Source: Halomonas lysinitropha
Lineage (GTDB): Bacteria > Pseudomonadota > Gammaproteobacteria > Pseudomonadales > Halomonadaceae
NCBI RefSeq assembly: GCF_902500215.1
Contig: NZ_CABVOU010000015.1
Span: forward strand, 62,001-126,000
DNA: 64,000 nt
Reading direction: 5' to 3'
Shown: in pieces, positions 23,512 to 38,745 of the stretch
How the letters are laid out: every line of letters begins with the position of its first letter
Position numbering within the stretch: the stretch's first letter is position 1
Translations under genes and position numbers: made by a program
The notes under the pieces: model-generated
Databases searched by the model: none
What the model was told of the DNA's origin: nothing
The model's input: only the letters and a program-made list of their open reading frames with translations

Positions 23512-24285
23512 ATGAACCAAGACAAGTCCTCTTCCGCCGCCGACCCCATCGTGCACCTCGACAAGGTCAACAAGTTCTTCGGCGACCTGCATGTGCTGAA
23601 AGATATCGACCTGGAGGTCTCACCCGGGGAGGTAGTCGTGATCGTCGGTGCCAGTGGTTCAGGCAAGTCAACGCTGATCCGCTGCATCAATGGCCTCGAG
23701 GAGTTCCAGCAGGGCCATATCGAGGTCGATGGCAACGAATTGCTGCCGCATGGCAAGGCGGGCAAGGCACTGCAGAAGATCCGTACCGAGGTGGGCATGG
23801 TCTTCCAGCAGTTCAACCTCTTCCCGCACTTGAGCGTGCTCGACAACGTGACCCTGGCGCCCATGAAGGTACGTGGCTGGAGCCGCCTGGACGCCATCGA
23901 AACGGCAGAGCGACTGCTCGAGCGCGTGGGCATCAGTGACCAGGCGGTTAAGTTTCCCGGGCAGCTCTCGGGCGGTCAGCAGCAGCGGGTGGCCCTGGCC
24001 CGCGCCCTGGCGATGGAGCCACGCCTGATGCTGTTCGATGAGCCGACATCGGCGCTCGATCCCGAAATGATCGGTGAAGTCCTCGATGCCATGCGTAAGC
24101 TGGCAGGAGAAGGCATGACCATGATGATCGTGACCCACGAGATGGGCTTCGCCCGGGAAGTTGCCGACCGGGTGATCTTCATCCATCAGGGCGAGATTGC
24201 CGAGGAGGGGCCGCCCGAAGAAGTCCTGGATCGCCCCCGCAACAAGCCGACCCAGCAGTTCCTGTCGAGGGTCCTCAAGCACTGA
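23512..24285 (+). CDS. polar amino-acid ABC transporter, ATPase
   Basis: GlnQ-type ATP-binding subunit. 257 residues with Walker [11 protein letters not shown]-loop [10 protein letters not shown], signature LSGGQQQR, Walker [13 protein letters not shown] and the switch His in VTHEMGFA. Twelve bases after the permease, and ended by the strong terminator at 24311. Confidence 0.95.
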   Translation: MNQDKSSSAADPIVHLDKVNKFFGDLHVLKDIDLEVSPGEVVVIVGASGSGKSTLIRCINGLEEFQQGHIEVDGNELLPHGKAGKALQKIRTEVGMVFQQFNLFPHLSVLDNVTLAPMKVRGWSRLDAIETAERLLERVGISDQAVKFPGQLSGGQQQRVALARALAMEPRLMLFDEPTSALDPEMIGEVLDAMRKLAGEGMTMMIVTHEMGFAREVADRVIFIHQGEIAEEGPPEEVLDRPRNKPTQQFLSRVLKH

Positions 24286-24310
24286 TCCCGCTCTTATCGC
24301 GTACCTCGCC

Positions 24311-24343
24311 AAGGCCCTGTCGTTATCGACAGGGCCTTTTTTT
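24311..24343 (+). terminator. rho-independent terminator of the ABC transporter operon
   Basis: Twelve-base arms AAGGCCCTGTCG/CGACAGGGCCTT with a four-base loop, followed by a run of seven T. Textbook structure, 25 bases after the last stop. Confidence 0.95.
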
Positions 24344-24750
24344 GGCTGTGGACAAAAAAAATGGTAAACCAGGCCCGGGCAGCCTGGAGCCCCCGTCATG
24401 CGGGGAAATGGAGGCTTCATGTCGGGTTGTTCACAGTTGCGGTAACAAGCCGGGTAGCAGACGGTGGACAAGCCGTGTTCGAAGTGAGCTGTGGATAAGG
24501 AAGCTTTCCGTCCACAGCCTCCCGACACCTCGTTCGCAGGCAGTCACCCTCTTGTCCGTTCAGGAGTCAACACCGTAATGCATTGAAAAAATGGTAGTTT
24601 ATTTACTTATCCACGGAAAATGTCCACACCAGTAGTTACTACCACAACAGAACTTCTTTTATATATTCTATTTTATTGTTTAGGAGTGGAGAGCGAGCGT
24701 TGATCCATGCGATCCGATGTGGAAAACCCTGACGATTACCCACAGGAGGT
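24344..24750. other. second origin-like DnaA-box region before mnmG
   Basis: About 500 bases without a gene. There is a perfect DnaA box (TGTGGATAA, 24490-24498). Near-matches lie at 24347-24355, 24427-24435, 24607-24615 (TTATCCACG), 24718-24726 (TGTGGAAAA) and 24736-24744 (TTACCCACA). An AT-rich tract of pyrimidine and TATATA character lies at 24650-24682, and two GATC sites follow. The position directly upstream of mnmG (gidA) is that of oriC in E. coli and Vibrio. Confidence 0.65.
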
Positions 24751-24757
24751 TTATACT
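24729..24757 (+). promoter_or_regulatory. candidate mnmG promoter
   Basis: -35 CTGACG (24729-24734), a 17-base spacer and -10 TATACT (24752-24757), 58 bases before the mnmG start. It overlaps one of the DnaA-box-like sequences (24736-24744), so DnaA could affect its use. Confidence 0.55.
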
Positions 24758-24815
24758 GGGCCGCTGATTTCCACTCATGACTGTGATTTCGGTGCATTGC
24801 GCCGAGAGGTGACCC

Positions 24816-26716
<1,901 letters not shown>

Positions 26717-26720
<4 letters not shown>

Positions 26721-27373
26721 CGAGAGTCGCGCAATCTGTCGAGACGCGTCTCGACAGCGGCCTGGCGGCGCTGGGTATCGCCGTGGATGACGAGCAGCGT
26801 CGTCGGCTGCTGGCGTTGGTGGGGCTGTTGCACAAGTGGAATCGCGCCTATAACCTCACCGCGGTACGCACACCGGAGGAGATGGTGACCCGCCATCTCC
26901 TCGACAGTGCCGCGGTGCTGCCCTTCGTCAATGGAACGCAACTGCTCGACGTGGGCTCGGGGGCGGGTTTACCGGGCCTGGTGCTGGCGATTCTCGAGCC
27001 GAGCCTTGCGGTTACGCTGCTCGACAGCAACGGCAAGAAGGTACGCTTCCAGCGCCAGGCCGTGATGGAGTTGGACCTTTGCAACGTGACGCCGGTACAG
27101 GCCCGGGTCGAAGCCTTCGAACCCGTTGTCGGAGGCTATGCCCAGATAATCTCGCGGGCTTTCTCGAGCCTGGGCGATTTCATCGCGCTGACCGCGCGCC
27201 TGGTGGCACCGAGCGGCGAGTGGCTGGCCATGAAGGGGCCCGCCGTGGATGATGAGCTGGCGGATCTTCCCGAAGAGATCGTCGTGGCAGAACGACACGA
27301 CCTCGCGGTGCCCTACGAGACCGGGAGCCGGCAGCTCGTGGTCCTTCGGCACCGGGATGTGACCCAGGCCTGA
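26717..27373 (+). CDS. rsmG: 16S rRNA (guanine527-N7)-methyltransferase
   Basis: SAM-dependent methyltransferase for G527 of 16S rRNA. 218 residues with [11 protein letters not shown] and the SAM motif [17 protein letters not shown]. Its start overlaps the mnmG stop (ATGA). The gene order mnmG-rsmG-parA-parB is conserved from gamma-proteobacteria to Firmicutes. Confidence 0.96.
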
Positions 27374-27410
27374 CCCAGAGGCGTCTGTTTCCCCAGCAAG
27401 GGAGTTGCCA

Positions 27411-28181
27411 GTGACCAAGATCATAGCCTTGACCAACCAGAAGGGCGGGGTGGGCAAGACCACCACAGCCGTCAATCTCGCTGCCAGCCTGGCCGCCCTG
27501 GATCGCCGCGTGCTGCTTGTCGACCTGGATCCCCAGGGCCATGCCACCATGGGCAGCGGCGCCGACAAGCATGATCTGGATGGCAGTGTGCTCGACGTGG
27601 TGCTGGGTGAGAAGCGTCCCACCGAGGTCATCCTCGACTGCCCCCAGGCGGGCTACGCTCTGCTGCCCGGCAACGGCGACCTCACCGCCGCCGAGGTTGA
27701 ACTACTCGACCGTCGAGAAGGGCGGGAACGTTGTCTGGTGAAGGCCCTGGACGAGGTGGCCGGTGAATATGATGTGGTCTTGATCGACTGCCCACCGTCG
27801 CTGAACATGCTCACCGTCAATGCCCTGACGGCCGCCGATGGTGTGTTGATTCCGCTGCAGTGTGAGTTCTACGCCCTCGAGGGGCTGTCAGCGCTGCTCG
27901 ATACCGTGGAGCAGATCAAGGACAGCGTTAACCCTCAGATCGAGATCTACGGGATCCTGCGCACCATGTTCGACGCCCGCAACAGCCTCACCCGCGATGT
28001 CAGTAAGCAGCTGCGGGACTACTTCGGCGATGCGCTGCTCAAGACCACCATTCCGCGCAACGTACGGGTTGCCGAGGCCCCCAGTCATGGGCTGCCGGTA
28101 ACCAAGTACGCCCGCTTTTCGCGCGGCAGCCAGGCCCACCGGGTGCTGGCGAAGGAACTGATCCGGCGACTGTCCCTGTAG
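27411..28181 (+). CDS. parA: chromosome partitioning ATPase ParA
   Basis: Walker-type ATPase that moves ParB-parS complexes and so segregates origins. 256 residues starting MTKIIALTNQ; deviant Walker A KGGVGKTTT (11-19), VDLDPQGHAT, and IDCPPSL. I choose GTG at 27411 because GGGAG lies six bases upstream; an in-frame TTG at 27405 touches that sequence and cannot use it. No N-terminal DNA-binding extension, so a chromosomal (Soj-like) type. Confidence 0.95.
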   Translation: MTKIIALTNQKGGVGKTTTAVNLAASLAALDRRVLLVDLDPQGHATMGSGADKHDLDGSVLDVVLGEKRPTEVILDCPQAGYALLPGNGDLTAAEVELLDRREGRERCLVKALDEVAGEYDVVLIDCPPSLNMLTVNALTAADGVLIPLQCEFYALEGLSALLDTVEQIKDSVNPQIEIYGILRTMFDARNSLTRDVSKQLRDYFGDALLKTTIPRNVRVAEAPSHGLPVTKYARFSRGSQAHRVLAKELIRRLSL

Positions 28182-28222
28182 GCCGGTCGCCGAATACCGC
28201 TGGTAGTGATGAGGGAATGTCG

Positions 28223-29137
28223 ATGACGCGTAAACGCGCCCTGGGACGCGGCCTGGATGCCCTGATCGGTGCCAATGCCCGCCGTCATGAAAGCCTTGAT
28301 CTGCCCGAGGTCGATACGTCCGAGGCCACACCGGTCCTGGACCCCTCGGAAAACACCCCCGAAGAGCGACTCGAGCGGCTTCCGCTGGGGCAGCTCTCGC
28401 GCGGCAAATACCAGCCGCGTCGTGACATCCAGCCGGAGGCGCTGGAGGAACTGGCCGATTCAATTCGCGCCCAGGGCGTGATGCAACCCATCGTGGTGCG
28501 TCCCGTCGGCGAGTCGCGTTACGAGATCATCGCCGGTGAGCGTCGCTGGCGTGCCGCCCAGCTCGCCGAACTCGACGTGATTCCCGCGGTGATCCGCGAC
28601 GTCACCGATGAGGTCGCGCTGGCCCTGGCACTGATCGAGAATATCCAGCGCGAGGACCTCAATCCCGTCGAGGAGGCGATGGCCTTGAAGCGCCTCCTTG
28701 AAGAGTTCGCCCTGACCCAGCAGCAGGTGGCCGATGCCGTGGGCCGCTCCCGTGCCCAGGTGGCCAACTTGCTGCGGCTGCTGACGCTGGACCCCGAGGT
28801 GCAGACCCTGCTCGAGCGCGGTGACCTGGACATGGGGCACGCTCGGGCGCTGCTGGCGCTGTCCGGGGCTCGCCAGCGCAAGGCGGCTCATGAGGTGGTC
28901 AACAAGGACCTCACGGTTCGTGACACCGAAGCGCTGGTCAAGCGCATAGCCAGCGGTGAACCCGCCAAACCGCAGCGTGAAGCGCCATCCGCGGACGTAG
29001 CCGGACTGGAAACGCGTCTTGCCGAGGTGCTCGGGGCGCCCGTGAAAATCCAGCACGGCCGCGGTGGCAAGGGACGGGTGACCATCCGTTACGCCAGCCT
29101 CGATGAGCTTGACGGTATCCTGGAGCATATTCGATGA
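28223..29137 (+). CDS. parB: chromosome partitioning protein ParB
   Basis: CTP-dependent DNA clamp that loads at parS. 304 residues: N-terminal ParA-contact peptide (RALGRGLDALIG), CTP-binding region with GERRWRA and ENIQREDLNPVEEA, helix-turn-helix (QQQVADAVGRSRAQVANLLRL region) and a C-terminal dimer domain. Start at 28223 with GAGGG seven bases upstream; ATG 28217 is too close to it. Its likely targets are the three parS sites at 70, 2585 and 3215. Confidence 0.95.
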   Translation: MTRKRALGRGLDALIGANARRHESLDLPEVDTSEATPVLDPSENTPEERLERLPLGQLSRGKYQPRRDIQPEALEELADSIRAQGVMQPIVVRPVGESRYEIIAGERRWRAAQLAELDVIPAVIRDVTDEVALALALIENIQREDLNPVEEAMALKRLLEEFALTQQQVADAVGRSRAQVANLLRLLTLDPEVQTLLERGDLDMGHARALLALSGARQRKAAHEVVNKDLTVRDTEALVKRIASGEPAKPQREAPSADVAGLETRLAEVLGAPVKIQHGRGGKGRVTIRYASLDELDGILEHIR

Positions 29138-29232
29138 GATGTTCGGTCATGGGCAGACTTCGGTGCTGTCGACAACCTGTCCCCCTTTGGTCGAAGAGGG
29201 ATTCTATATCGCTGGAATCACCGTCACTCTGG

Positions 29233-29261
29233 TTGAAGGGGCCGGGGGGGTCCCCTATAAT
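29233..29261 (+). promoter_or_regulatory. sigma-70 promoter of the atp operon
   Basis: -35 TTGAAG (29233-29238), exactly 17 bases, and a perfect -10 TATAAT (29256-29261), 57 bases ahead of atpI. The spacer holds a run of G. The only strong promoter seen in the parB-atpI gap. Confidence 0.85.
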
Positions 29262-29317
29262 CCGCCGTTGTTTGCCTATGGGTCTGAGCCCGATGCGAGA
29301 GGCATGGCGAGTGGCAC

Positions 29318-29701
29318 ATGGCTAGCCTGACGGCGATGCAACGGCGACCGAATTATCGCCGTCTGCTGCAGGCTCAGGCGAGCGCTATCGTCGTCATCAC
29401 GCTCCTCGCCCTGGTGACAGACGGGCAGGAGGCAGCCACTTCGGCCGTAACGGGCGGGCTGATCTGTCTTCTTCCCAATCTGTTCTTCGTCTGGCGACTC
29501 GGCGTACTGGGAAACCGGCGGCAGGCAAGGCGCTTCGTGTCCAATTTCTATCGGGCCGAAGCGGGCAAGCTCGGTTTGACGGTGGCACTGTTCGCCCTGG
29601 TGTTCGTGTCAGTGCCCCCCTCAAACCTGGCTTTTTTCTTTGGCGCATACGTGGCGGTTCACTTCATGCACTGGCTGGCTCCCTGGCTGCTGCGTGGCTG
29701 A
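29318..29701 (+). CDS. atpI: ATP synthase subunit I
   Basis: Small membrane protein at the head of the atp operon, thought to help assemble the c-ring. 127 residues with about four hydrophobic helices, including the segment FFFGAYVAVHFMHWLAPWLL near the end. Low overall conservation is normal for this family; identity rests on position and topology. Confidence 0.85.
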   Translation: MASLTAMQRRPNYRRLLQAQASAIVVITLLALVTDGQEAATSAVTGGLICLLPNLFFVWRLGVLGNRRQARRFVSNFYRAEAGKLGLTVALFALVFVSVPPSNLAFFFGAYVAVHFMHWLAPWLLRG

Positions 29702-30550
<849 letters not shown>

Positions 30551-30583
30551 AACGCGCAACATTTGATCAACCCTCAACCTTGA

Positions 30584-30841
<258 letters not shown>

Positions 30842-30916
30842 CGTGCTGCATACCGGGCGTCCTGCGCTCGGTTTGCCTGTTTCCGGTCGCCACGAACCAG
30901 TCAGAGGTACATCCCT

Positions 30917-31387
30917 GTGAATATCAACATGACGCTTATCGGGCAGACGATCGCCTTCGCGATCTTTGTCTGGTTCTGCATAAAGTTTGTGTGGCCACCG
31001 ATCAGTAACGCGCTCCACGAACGGCAGCGCAAGATCTCCGATGGCCTCGATGCGGCCAGCCGGGCTTCACGCGACCTCGAGCTCGCCCAGGAAAGGGCGG
31101 ATGCTACCCTTCGCGAAAGCAAGGAGCAGGCTTCCCAGATCCTCGAGCAGGCCAACAAGCGCTCCTCGCAGATGGTCGAGGAAGCTCGCGAGCAGGCCCG
31201 CGCCGAAGGTGAGCGCATCGTGGCTTCCGCACGTGCCGAGATCGACCAGGAAGTCCAGCGTGCCAAGGACGAGCTGCGCGCTCAGGTGTCGCATCTGGCG
31301 GTCTCCGGGGCCGAGCGGGTTCTTGAAGCCTCCGTCGACGAGAAGGCACATCGCAAGCTGCTCGACAAGCTTGCGGCCGAACTGTGA
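30917..31387 (+). CDS. atpF: ATP synthase subunit b
   Basis: Peripheral-stalk subunit: one N-terminal membrane helix (about 5-27) and a long alanine- and glutamate-rich coiled coil. 156 residues, GTG start, with AGAGG ahead of it. Confidence 0.96.
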   Translation: MNINMTLIGQTIAFAIFVWFCIKFVWPPISNALHERQRKISDGLDAASRASRDLELAQERADATLRESKEQASQILEQANKRSSQMVEEAREQARAEGERIVASARAEIDQEVQRAKDELRAQVSHLAVSGAERVLEASVDEKAHRKLLDKLAAEL

Positions 31388-31398
31388 GGAGGTGACCC

Positions 31399-31935
31399 AT
31401 GGCGGAACTGTCTACCGTCGCACGACCCTATGCCAAGGCAGCGTTCGACTATGCCCATGCCCATCAGGCATTGGATGCCTGGTCCGGCTGGCTGGTCACG
31501 CTGGGTCGCGTCGTCGCCGTGCGTGATGTCGAGAAGCTACTGACCCATCCGGGCCTGGCTGCCGAGCGCAAGGTCGCCCTGCTGCTGGAACTGGCGGAAG
31601 TCGACATCGACGAGGCGGGACGTCGCTTTCTTGACGCCCTGGGCGAGAAGGGCCGCCTGCCGGCTCTGCCGGCCATCGCCGAACAGTTTGAGCGGCTGCG
31701 CGCCGAGGTCGAGAAGCGCGTCGATGTCACCGTGGTCTCGGCCTATCCGCTGGACGACGATCAGCAGAACAAGCTCGCCGGTGCGCTCAAGAAGCGCCTG
31801 AATCGCGAAATCTCCATTACCACTCAGGTGGACTCCGCGCTTCTCGGTGGTGTCATCCTGCGTACCGGCGACACCGTCATCGACGGGTCGGTACGCGGTC
31901 GACTGACACGCCTTTCCGAAGCCCTTACCGCTTGA
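31399..31935 (+). CDS. atpH: ATP synthase subunit delta
   Basis: Links F1 alpha subunits to the b stalk. 178 residues: helical N-terminal domain starting [14 protein letters not shown], and C-terminal motif [22 protein letters not shown]. Located between atpF and atpA as usual. Confidence 0.96.
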   Translation: MAELSTVARPYAKAAFDYAHAHQALDAWSGWLVTLGRVVAVRDVEKLLTHPGLAAERKVALLLELAEVDIDEAGRRFLDALGEKGRLPALPAIAEQFERLRAEVEKRVDVTVVSAYPLDDDQQNKLAGALKKRLNREISITTQVDSALLGGVILRTGDTVIDGSVRGRLTRLSEALTA

Positions 31936-31951
31936 GTCTGAGGGACATGGC

Positions 31952-33496
<1,545 letters not shown>

Positions 33497-33503
33497 TCCC
33501 GCT

Positions 33504-33529
33504 GGCCCGTCCCTCACGCGGGACGGGCC
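33504..33529 (+). other. intercistronic hairpin atpA-atpG
   Basis: Perfect ten-base arms GGCCCGTCCC/GGGACGGGCC with a six-base loop between atpA and atpG, without a U-run. Probably an mRNA stability or processing element rather than a terminator. Confidence 0.55.
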
Positions 33530-33567
33530 CTGGAGCTTTCTGAGTGCCACGAACGGAGTAGATCGCT

Positions 33568-34449
33568 ATGGCAGCTGCAAAAGAGATACGCACCCAGATC
33601 GGGAGCATCAAGAACACGCAGAAGATCACCAGCGCCATGGAAATGGTCGCGGCGTCGAAGATGCGCAAGGCTCAGGACCTGATGAAGGCGAGCCAGCCCT
33701 ACGCGCGTCAGATCCGCAACGTGGTCTCGCATGTCGCCGATGCCAACCCGGAGTACCGCCACCCCTGGATGGTCGAGCGCGACGCCAAGCGGGTCGGCTA
33801 CATCGTGGTGTCCACCGACCGAGGGCTGTGCGGCGGCCTGAACGTGAACATGTTCAAGGCCGTGGTCACGGATGCCAGGGCGTGGCGCGACCAGGGGGCG
33901 GAACTCGACTTCTGTGCCCTGGGCAGCAAGGCCGGCACCTTCTTCAAGAGCTACGGGGGCAACCTCGTTGCGGCGAAGAGCGGCCTGGGCGAGTCGCCCG
34001 AGGTCGAGGATCTGATCGGCAGCGTCAAGGTGATGCTGGATGCCTATGACGAGGGCCAGCTGGACCGCCTGTATGTGGTGTACAACGAGTTCATCAACAC
34101 CATGACCCAGAAGCCGGTGGTCCGTCAGCTGTTGCCACTGTCGCCCGACATGGGTGCGGAATCGCACGACGAAGAAGACAAGCGTCCCGGTAGCTGGGAC
34201 TACCTGTATGAGCCGGATGCCAAGGCGCTGCTGGATAGCCTGCTGGTGCGATTCATCGAATCGCAGGTCTACCAGGCGGTGGTCGAGAACGGGGCCTGCG
34301 AGCAGGCCGCACGGATGATCGCCATGAAGAGTGCCACCGACAACGCCGGCAACCTGATCGACGACCTGGAGATGGTCTACAACAAGGCCCGTCAGGCGGC
34401 CATTACCCAGGAAATCTCCGAGATCGTCGGTGGTGCCGCCGCCGTATAG
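33568..34449 (+). CDS. atpG: ATP synthase subunit gamma
   Basis: Central rotor shaft of F1. 293 residues with the N-terminal helix pattern [28 protein letters not shown] and the C-terminal helix with [25 protein letters not shown]. About five residues longer than E. coli, with a short insertion near [10 protein letters not shown]. Confidence 0.97.
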   Translation: MAAAKEIRTQIGSIKNTQKITSAMEMVAASKMRKAQDLMKASQPYARQIRNVVSHVADANPEYRHPWMVERDAKRVGYIVVSTDRGLCGGLNVNMFKAVVTDARAWRDQGAELDFCALGSKAGTFFKSYGGNLVAAKSGLGESPEVEDLIGSVKVMLDAYDEGQLDRLYVVYNEFINTMTQKPVVRQLLPLSPDMGAESHDEEDKRPGSWDYLYEPDAKALLDSLLVRFIESQVYQAVVENGACEQAARMIAMKSATDNAGNLIDDLEMVYNKARQAAITQEISEIVGGAAAV

Positions 34450-35892
<1,443 letters not shown>

Positions 35893-35917
35893 TCCCGTCT
35901 ACCTGGGAGACGTCGTC

Positions 35918-36346
35918 ATGACGAAAAGCTTCAAGTGCGAGATCGTCAGCGCCGAGGAAGGCATCTTCTCCGGCCAGATCGAGCGCATCATCGCCACCGG
36001 TCGCATGGGCGAGCTGGGGATCCTTCCCGGTCACGCCCCGCTGCTGACCGAGCTCAAGCCGGGTCCGGTGCGCGTGCTTCATGATGGTGGCCAGGAGGAG
36101 AATTACTACGTCTCGGGGGGCTTCCTGGAAGTCCAGCCGGACGTGGTGACCATCCTGGCCGACGCGGCCACCCGAGCCCATGACCTTGATGAGGCGGCGG
36201 CCGAAGAGGCGCGCCAGCATGCGCTGAGGAACCTGAACGACAAGTCCGCTGAGCTGGACTATAGCCGTGCCGCATCTGAACTGGCCGAAGCCGTGGCCCA
36301 GCTGCGTACGATCCAGCAACTGCGCAAGAAGGCCGGCAAGGGCTGA
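35918..36346 (+). CDS. atpC: ATP synthase subunit epsilon
   Basis: F1 regulatory and rotor subunit. 142 residues: N-terminal beta-sandwich (CEIVSAEEGIFSGQ, GELGILPGHAPLLTELKPG) and C-terminal helical hairpin. Last gene of the operon. Confidence 0.97.
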   Translation: MTKSFKCEIVSAEEGIFSGQIERIIATGRMGELGILPGHAPLLTELKPGPVRVLHDGGQEENYYVSGGFLEVQPDVVTILADAATRAHDLDEAAAEEARQHALRNLNDKSAELDYSRAASELAEAVAQLRTIQQLRKKAGKG

Positions 36347-36367
36347 TCCAGCCTCTTACCGTTGATC

Positions 36368-36403
36368 GCGCCCCCCGTACCCAGCGTTCGGGGGGCGCTG
36401 TTG
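36368..36403 (+). terminator. terminator of the atp operon
   Basis: Perfect ten-base arms GCGCCCCCCG/CGGGGGGCGC with an 11-base loop, followed by TGTTGTCT. Separates atpC from mgtE. Confidence 0.8.
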
Positions 36404-36471
36404 TCTCTGGCAGGCGCCTGCCCCTGCTTTCGGTCTCCGGCTGACGAAACGGCGCGCAGAGGAGAATAGCC

Positions 36472-37848
36472 ATGTCTCTCGACGATACTGCGGAGCCTTA
36501 CCGTACGGCGCTTCTGGCCGCCCTGGAGGAAGAGGACACCGAGCGACTCGGTAGGCTGTTGCGCGAGCTGCGTTCGGCGGATATCGGCGAGATCGTCGAA
36601 GACGCCCTGGAGGAGGATGAGCACGGTCTGGAAGTGGCTCTGGCCCTGCTAGATAGCCTGCCGCTTGAACGCCGAGCCAATGTGCTGGGTTACCTGCCTG
36701 GCGAGGAGCAGCGGGTCATTGCCGAGGCGATGGCGGACAAGGCACTGCTGCTGCTGCTCGAGGAGATGGGCTCCGATGAGCGGACCGACCTCTTCAAGGT
36801 GCTGGACGAGAATCGTCGCGAGGCACTGCTGCGGCGCATGGCCCATCGTGAACGTGAGGAGCTCAAGCGGCTGGCCAGCTACGAGGAGGGCACCGCCGGG
36901 GCGATCATGACCGCGGACTATGTGTCCATCCCGACGGGAATGACGGTCTCCCGCGCCCTGATGCGAGTGAGACAGACGGCACCGGATGCGGAAACGGTCT
37001 ACCAGCTCTATATCGTCGATGCGGGAGGGCGACTGGCCGGTACCCTGTCGCTGCGTCAGCTGATGGTGTCGCCGCCCGGGGCACTGATCGATGACCTGAT
37101 GATCAAGGACGTGATCAGTGTCGGGGTCGACGAGGCCCAGGAGGAAGTGGCACGCACCGTCGCCCGCTATGATCTGCTGGCCCTGCCGGTGGTCGACGCC
37201 GATCGGCGCCTGGTGGGCATCGTCACCCACGACGATGCCATGGACGTGGTGGAATCCGAGGCCACCGAGGATATCCACAAGGGGATGTCCATCGGCGCGC
37301 TGGAGGATGGGGTCAGCCGAGTGCCGCTGTGGAGCCTCTATCGCAAGCGCGTCACCTGGCTGGTACTGCTGGTGTTCGGCAACCTCTTCTCCGGGGCCGG
37401 TATCGCCTACTTCGAGGAGACCATCGCTGCCCAGGTGGCGCTCGTGTTCTTCCTGCCACTGCTGATTGGCAGCGGGGGCAACGCCGGCGCACAGGCCGCC
37501 ACCCTGATGGTGCGCGGCATAGCCACCGGTGACGTAGGGGTCAAGGACTGGGGCAGGATGCTGGGGCGCGAGCTGTTGGTGGCCGGCTCCCTGGGACTGA
37601 CCATGGCGCTGGCCGTGGCGCCTATCGGGGTCATTCGTGGCGGCGAGGCGGTAGCGATGGTGGTGGCGGTGAGCATGATCTGTATCGTGCTGTTCGGCAG
37701 CCTGCTGGGCATGTGCCTGCCCTTCGTGCTTGATCGCCTGGGCTGGGATCCGGCTACCGCTTCGGCGCCGCTGGTGACCACCGTGATCGACGCCTCGGGG
37801 GTGGTGATCTACTTCAGCTTCGCCACGCTCATGCTGTCAGGGATCTGA
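36472..37848 (+). CDS. mgtE: magnesium transporter MgtE
   Basis: Mg2+ channel gated by cytosolic Mg2+. 458 residues: N domain of helical repeats (about 1-130), two CBS domains (about 140-265), the plug helix and five membrane helices. Pore motifs GSGGNAGAQAATLMVRGIA and DPATASAPLVTTVIDASG with the ion-binding Asp are present. No magnesium riboswitch was recognised in the short leader. Confidence 0.94.
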   Translation: MSLDDTAEPYRTALLAALEEEDTERLGRLLRELRSADIGEIVEDALEEDEHGLEVALALLDSLPLERRANVLGYLPGEEQRVIAEAMADKALLLLLEEMGSDERTDLFKVLDENRREALLRRMAHREREELKRLASYEEGTAGAIMTADYVSIPTGMTVSRALMRVRQTAPDAETVYQLYIVDAGGRLAGTLSLRQLMVSPPGALIDDLMIKDVISVGVDEAQEEVARTVARYDLLALPVVDADRRLVGIVTHDDAMDVVESEATEDIHKGMSIGALEDGVSRVPLWSLYRKRVTWLVLLVFGNLFSGAGIAYFEETIAAQVALVFFLPLLIGSGGNAGAQAATLMVRGIATGDVGVKDWGRMLGRELLVAGSLGLTMALAVAPIGVIRGGEAVAMVVAVSMICIVLFGSLLGMCLPFVLDRLGWDPATASAPLVTTVIDASGVVIYFSFATLMLSGI

Positions 37849-37935
37849 TGCGTCGACAACGGACAGCCGTGCCGCTGATGTGTATCCTCTGCTTCCGCCG
37901 AGGTGCCGGCGCCTTCCACTCACAGGGACCGTTTC

Positions 37936-38745
37936 ATGGACTGGCTACAGATCATCGTCCTCTCGATCGTTCAGGGATTGACCGAGTTCCTGCCGATCTC
38001 CAGTTCCGCCCACCTGATCCTGGTGCCGGTCTTCACCGACTGGAACGATCAGGGCCTGGTCTTTGACGTCGCGCTGCACATCGGCAGCCTTAGCGCGGTG
38101 GTGCTCTACTTTCGCCAGGAGCTGGTGGGCATGACCGCCAGCTGGTGCCGCAGCGTGGCGGGAAAGGGCTGTAACGAGGACGCGCGACTGGCCTGGTGGG
38201 TGATCCTCGCCACCATCCCGGTGGGGCTCGCCGGTCTCACCTTCCAGGACACCATCGAGGGAATCATGCGCTCGCCGCTGGTCATTGCCGGCGGCCTGAT
38301 CGGATTCGGTCTGCTGCTCGCCTACGCTGACTGGCGACGCCGCGGAACACGCAACGAGTACCAACTCAGCTGGCAGGACGCCCTCTGGATCGGCCTGGCC
38401 CAGGCCCTGGCGCTGATCCCCGGCACCTCCCGTTCCGGCATCACCATGACGGCGGGGCTGCTGCTGGGCCTGAACCGGGAGGGCGCGGCGCGCTTCTCCT
38501 TCCTGCTGTCGATCCCGGTGATCGTGCTGGCCGGTGGCCTGGAGATCGTCGGGCTCGCCGTCTCCGGCGGACCGGTGGACTGGGGCGCCCTGATAATGGG
38601 AGCACTGCTCTCGGGCATCAGTGCCTATCTGTGCATCCACTTGTTCCTGGTCTTCATCAAGCGCATCGGCATGCAGCCCTTCGTGGTTTACCGCCTGCTG
38701 CTGGGTGCTGCCCTGATCTGGCTATTCGGAGGTTCCCCATCATGA
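37936..38745 (+). CDS. uppP: undecaprenyl-diphosphatase UppP/BacA
   Basis: Recycles the lipid carrier for peptidoglycan synthesis by dephosphorylating undecaprenyl diphosphate. 269 residues, polytopic, with both signature segments: EFLPISSSAHL near the N-terminus and PGTSRSGITMT in the middle. Start at 37936 gives the family N-terminus MDWLQIIVLSIVQGLTEF. Overlaps apbE by ATGA. Confidence 0.95.
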   Translation: MDWLQIIVLSIVQGLTEFLPISSSAHLILVPVFTDWNDQGLVFDVALHIGSLSAVVLYFRQELVGMTASWCRSVAGKGCNEDARLAWWVILATIPVGLAGLTFQDTIEGIMRSPLVIAGGLIGFGLLLAYADWRRRGTRNEYQLSWQDALWIGLAQALALIPGTSRSGITMTAGLLLGLNREGAARFSFLLSIPVIVLAGGLEIVGLAVSGGPVDWGALIMGALLSGISAYLCIHLFLVFIKRIGMQPFVVYRLLLGAALIWLFGGSPS

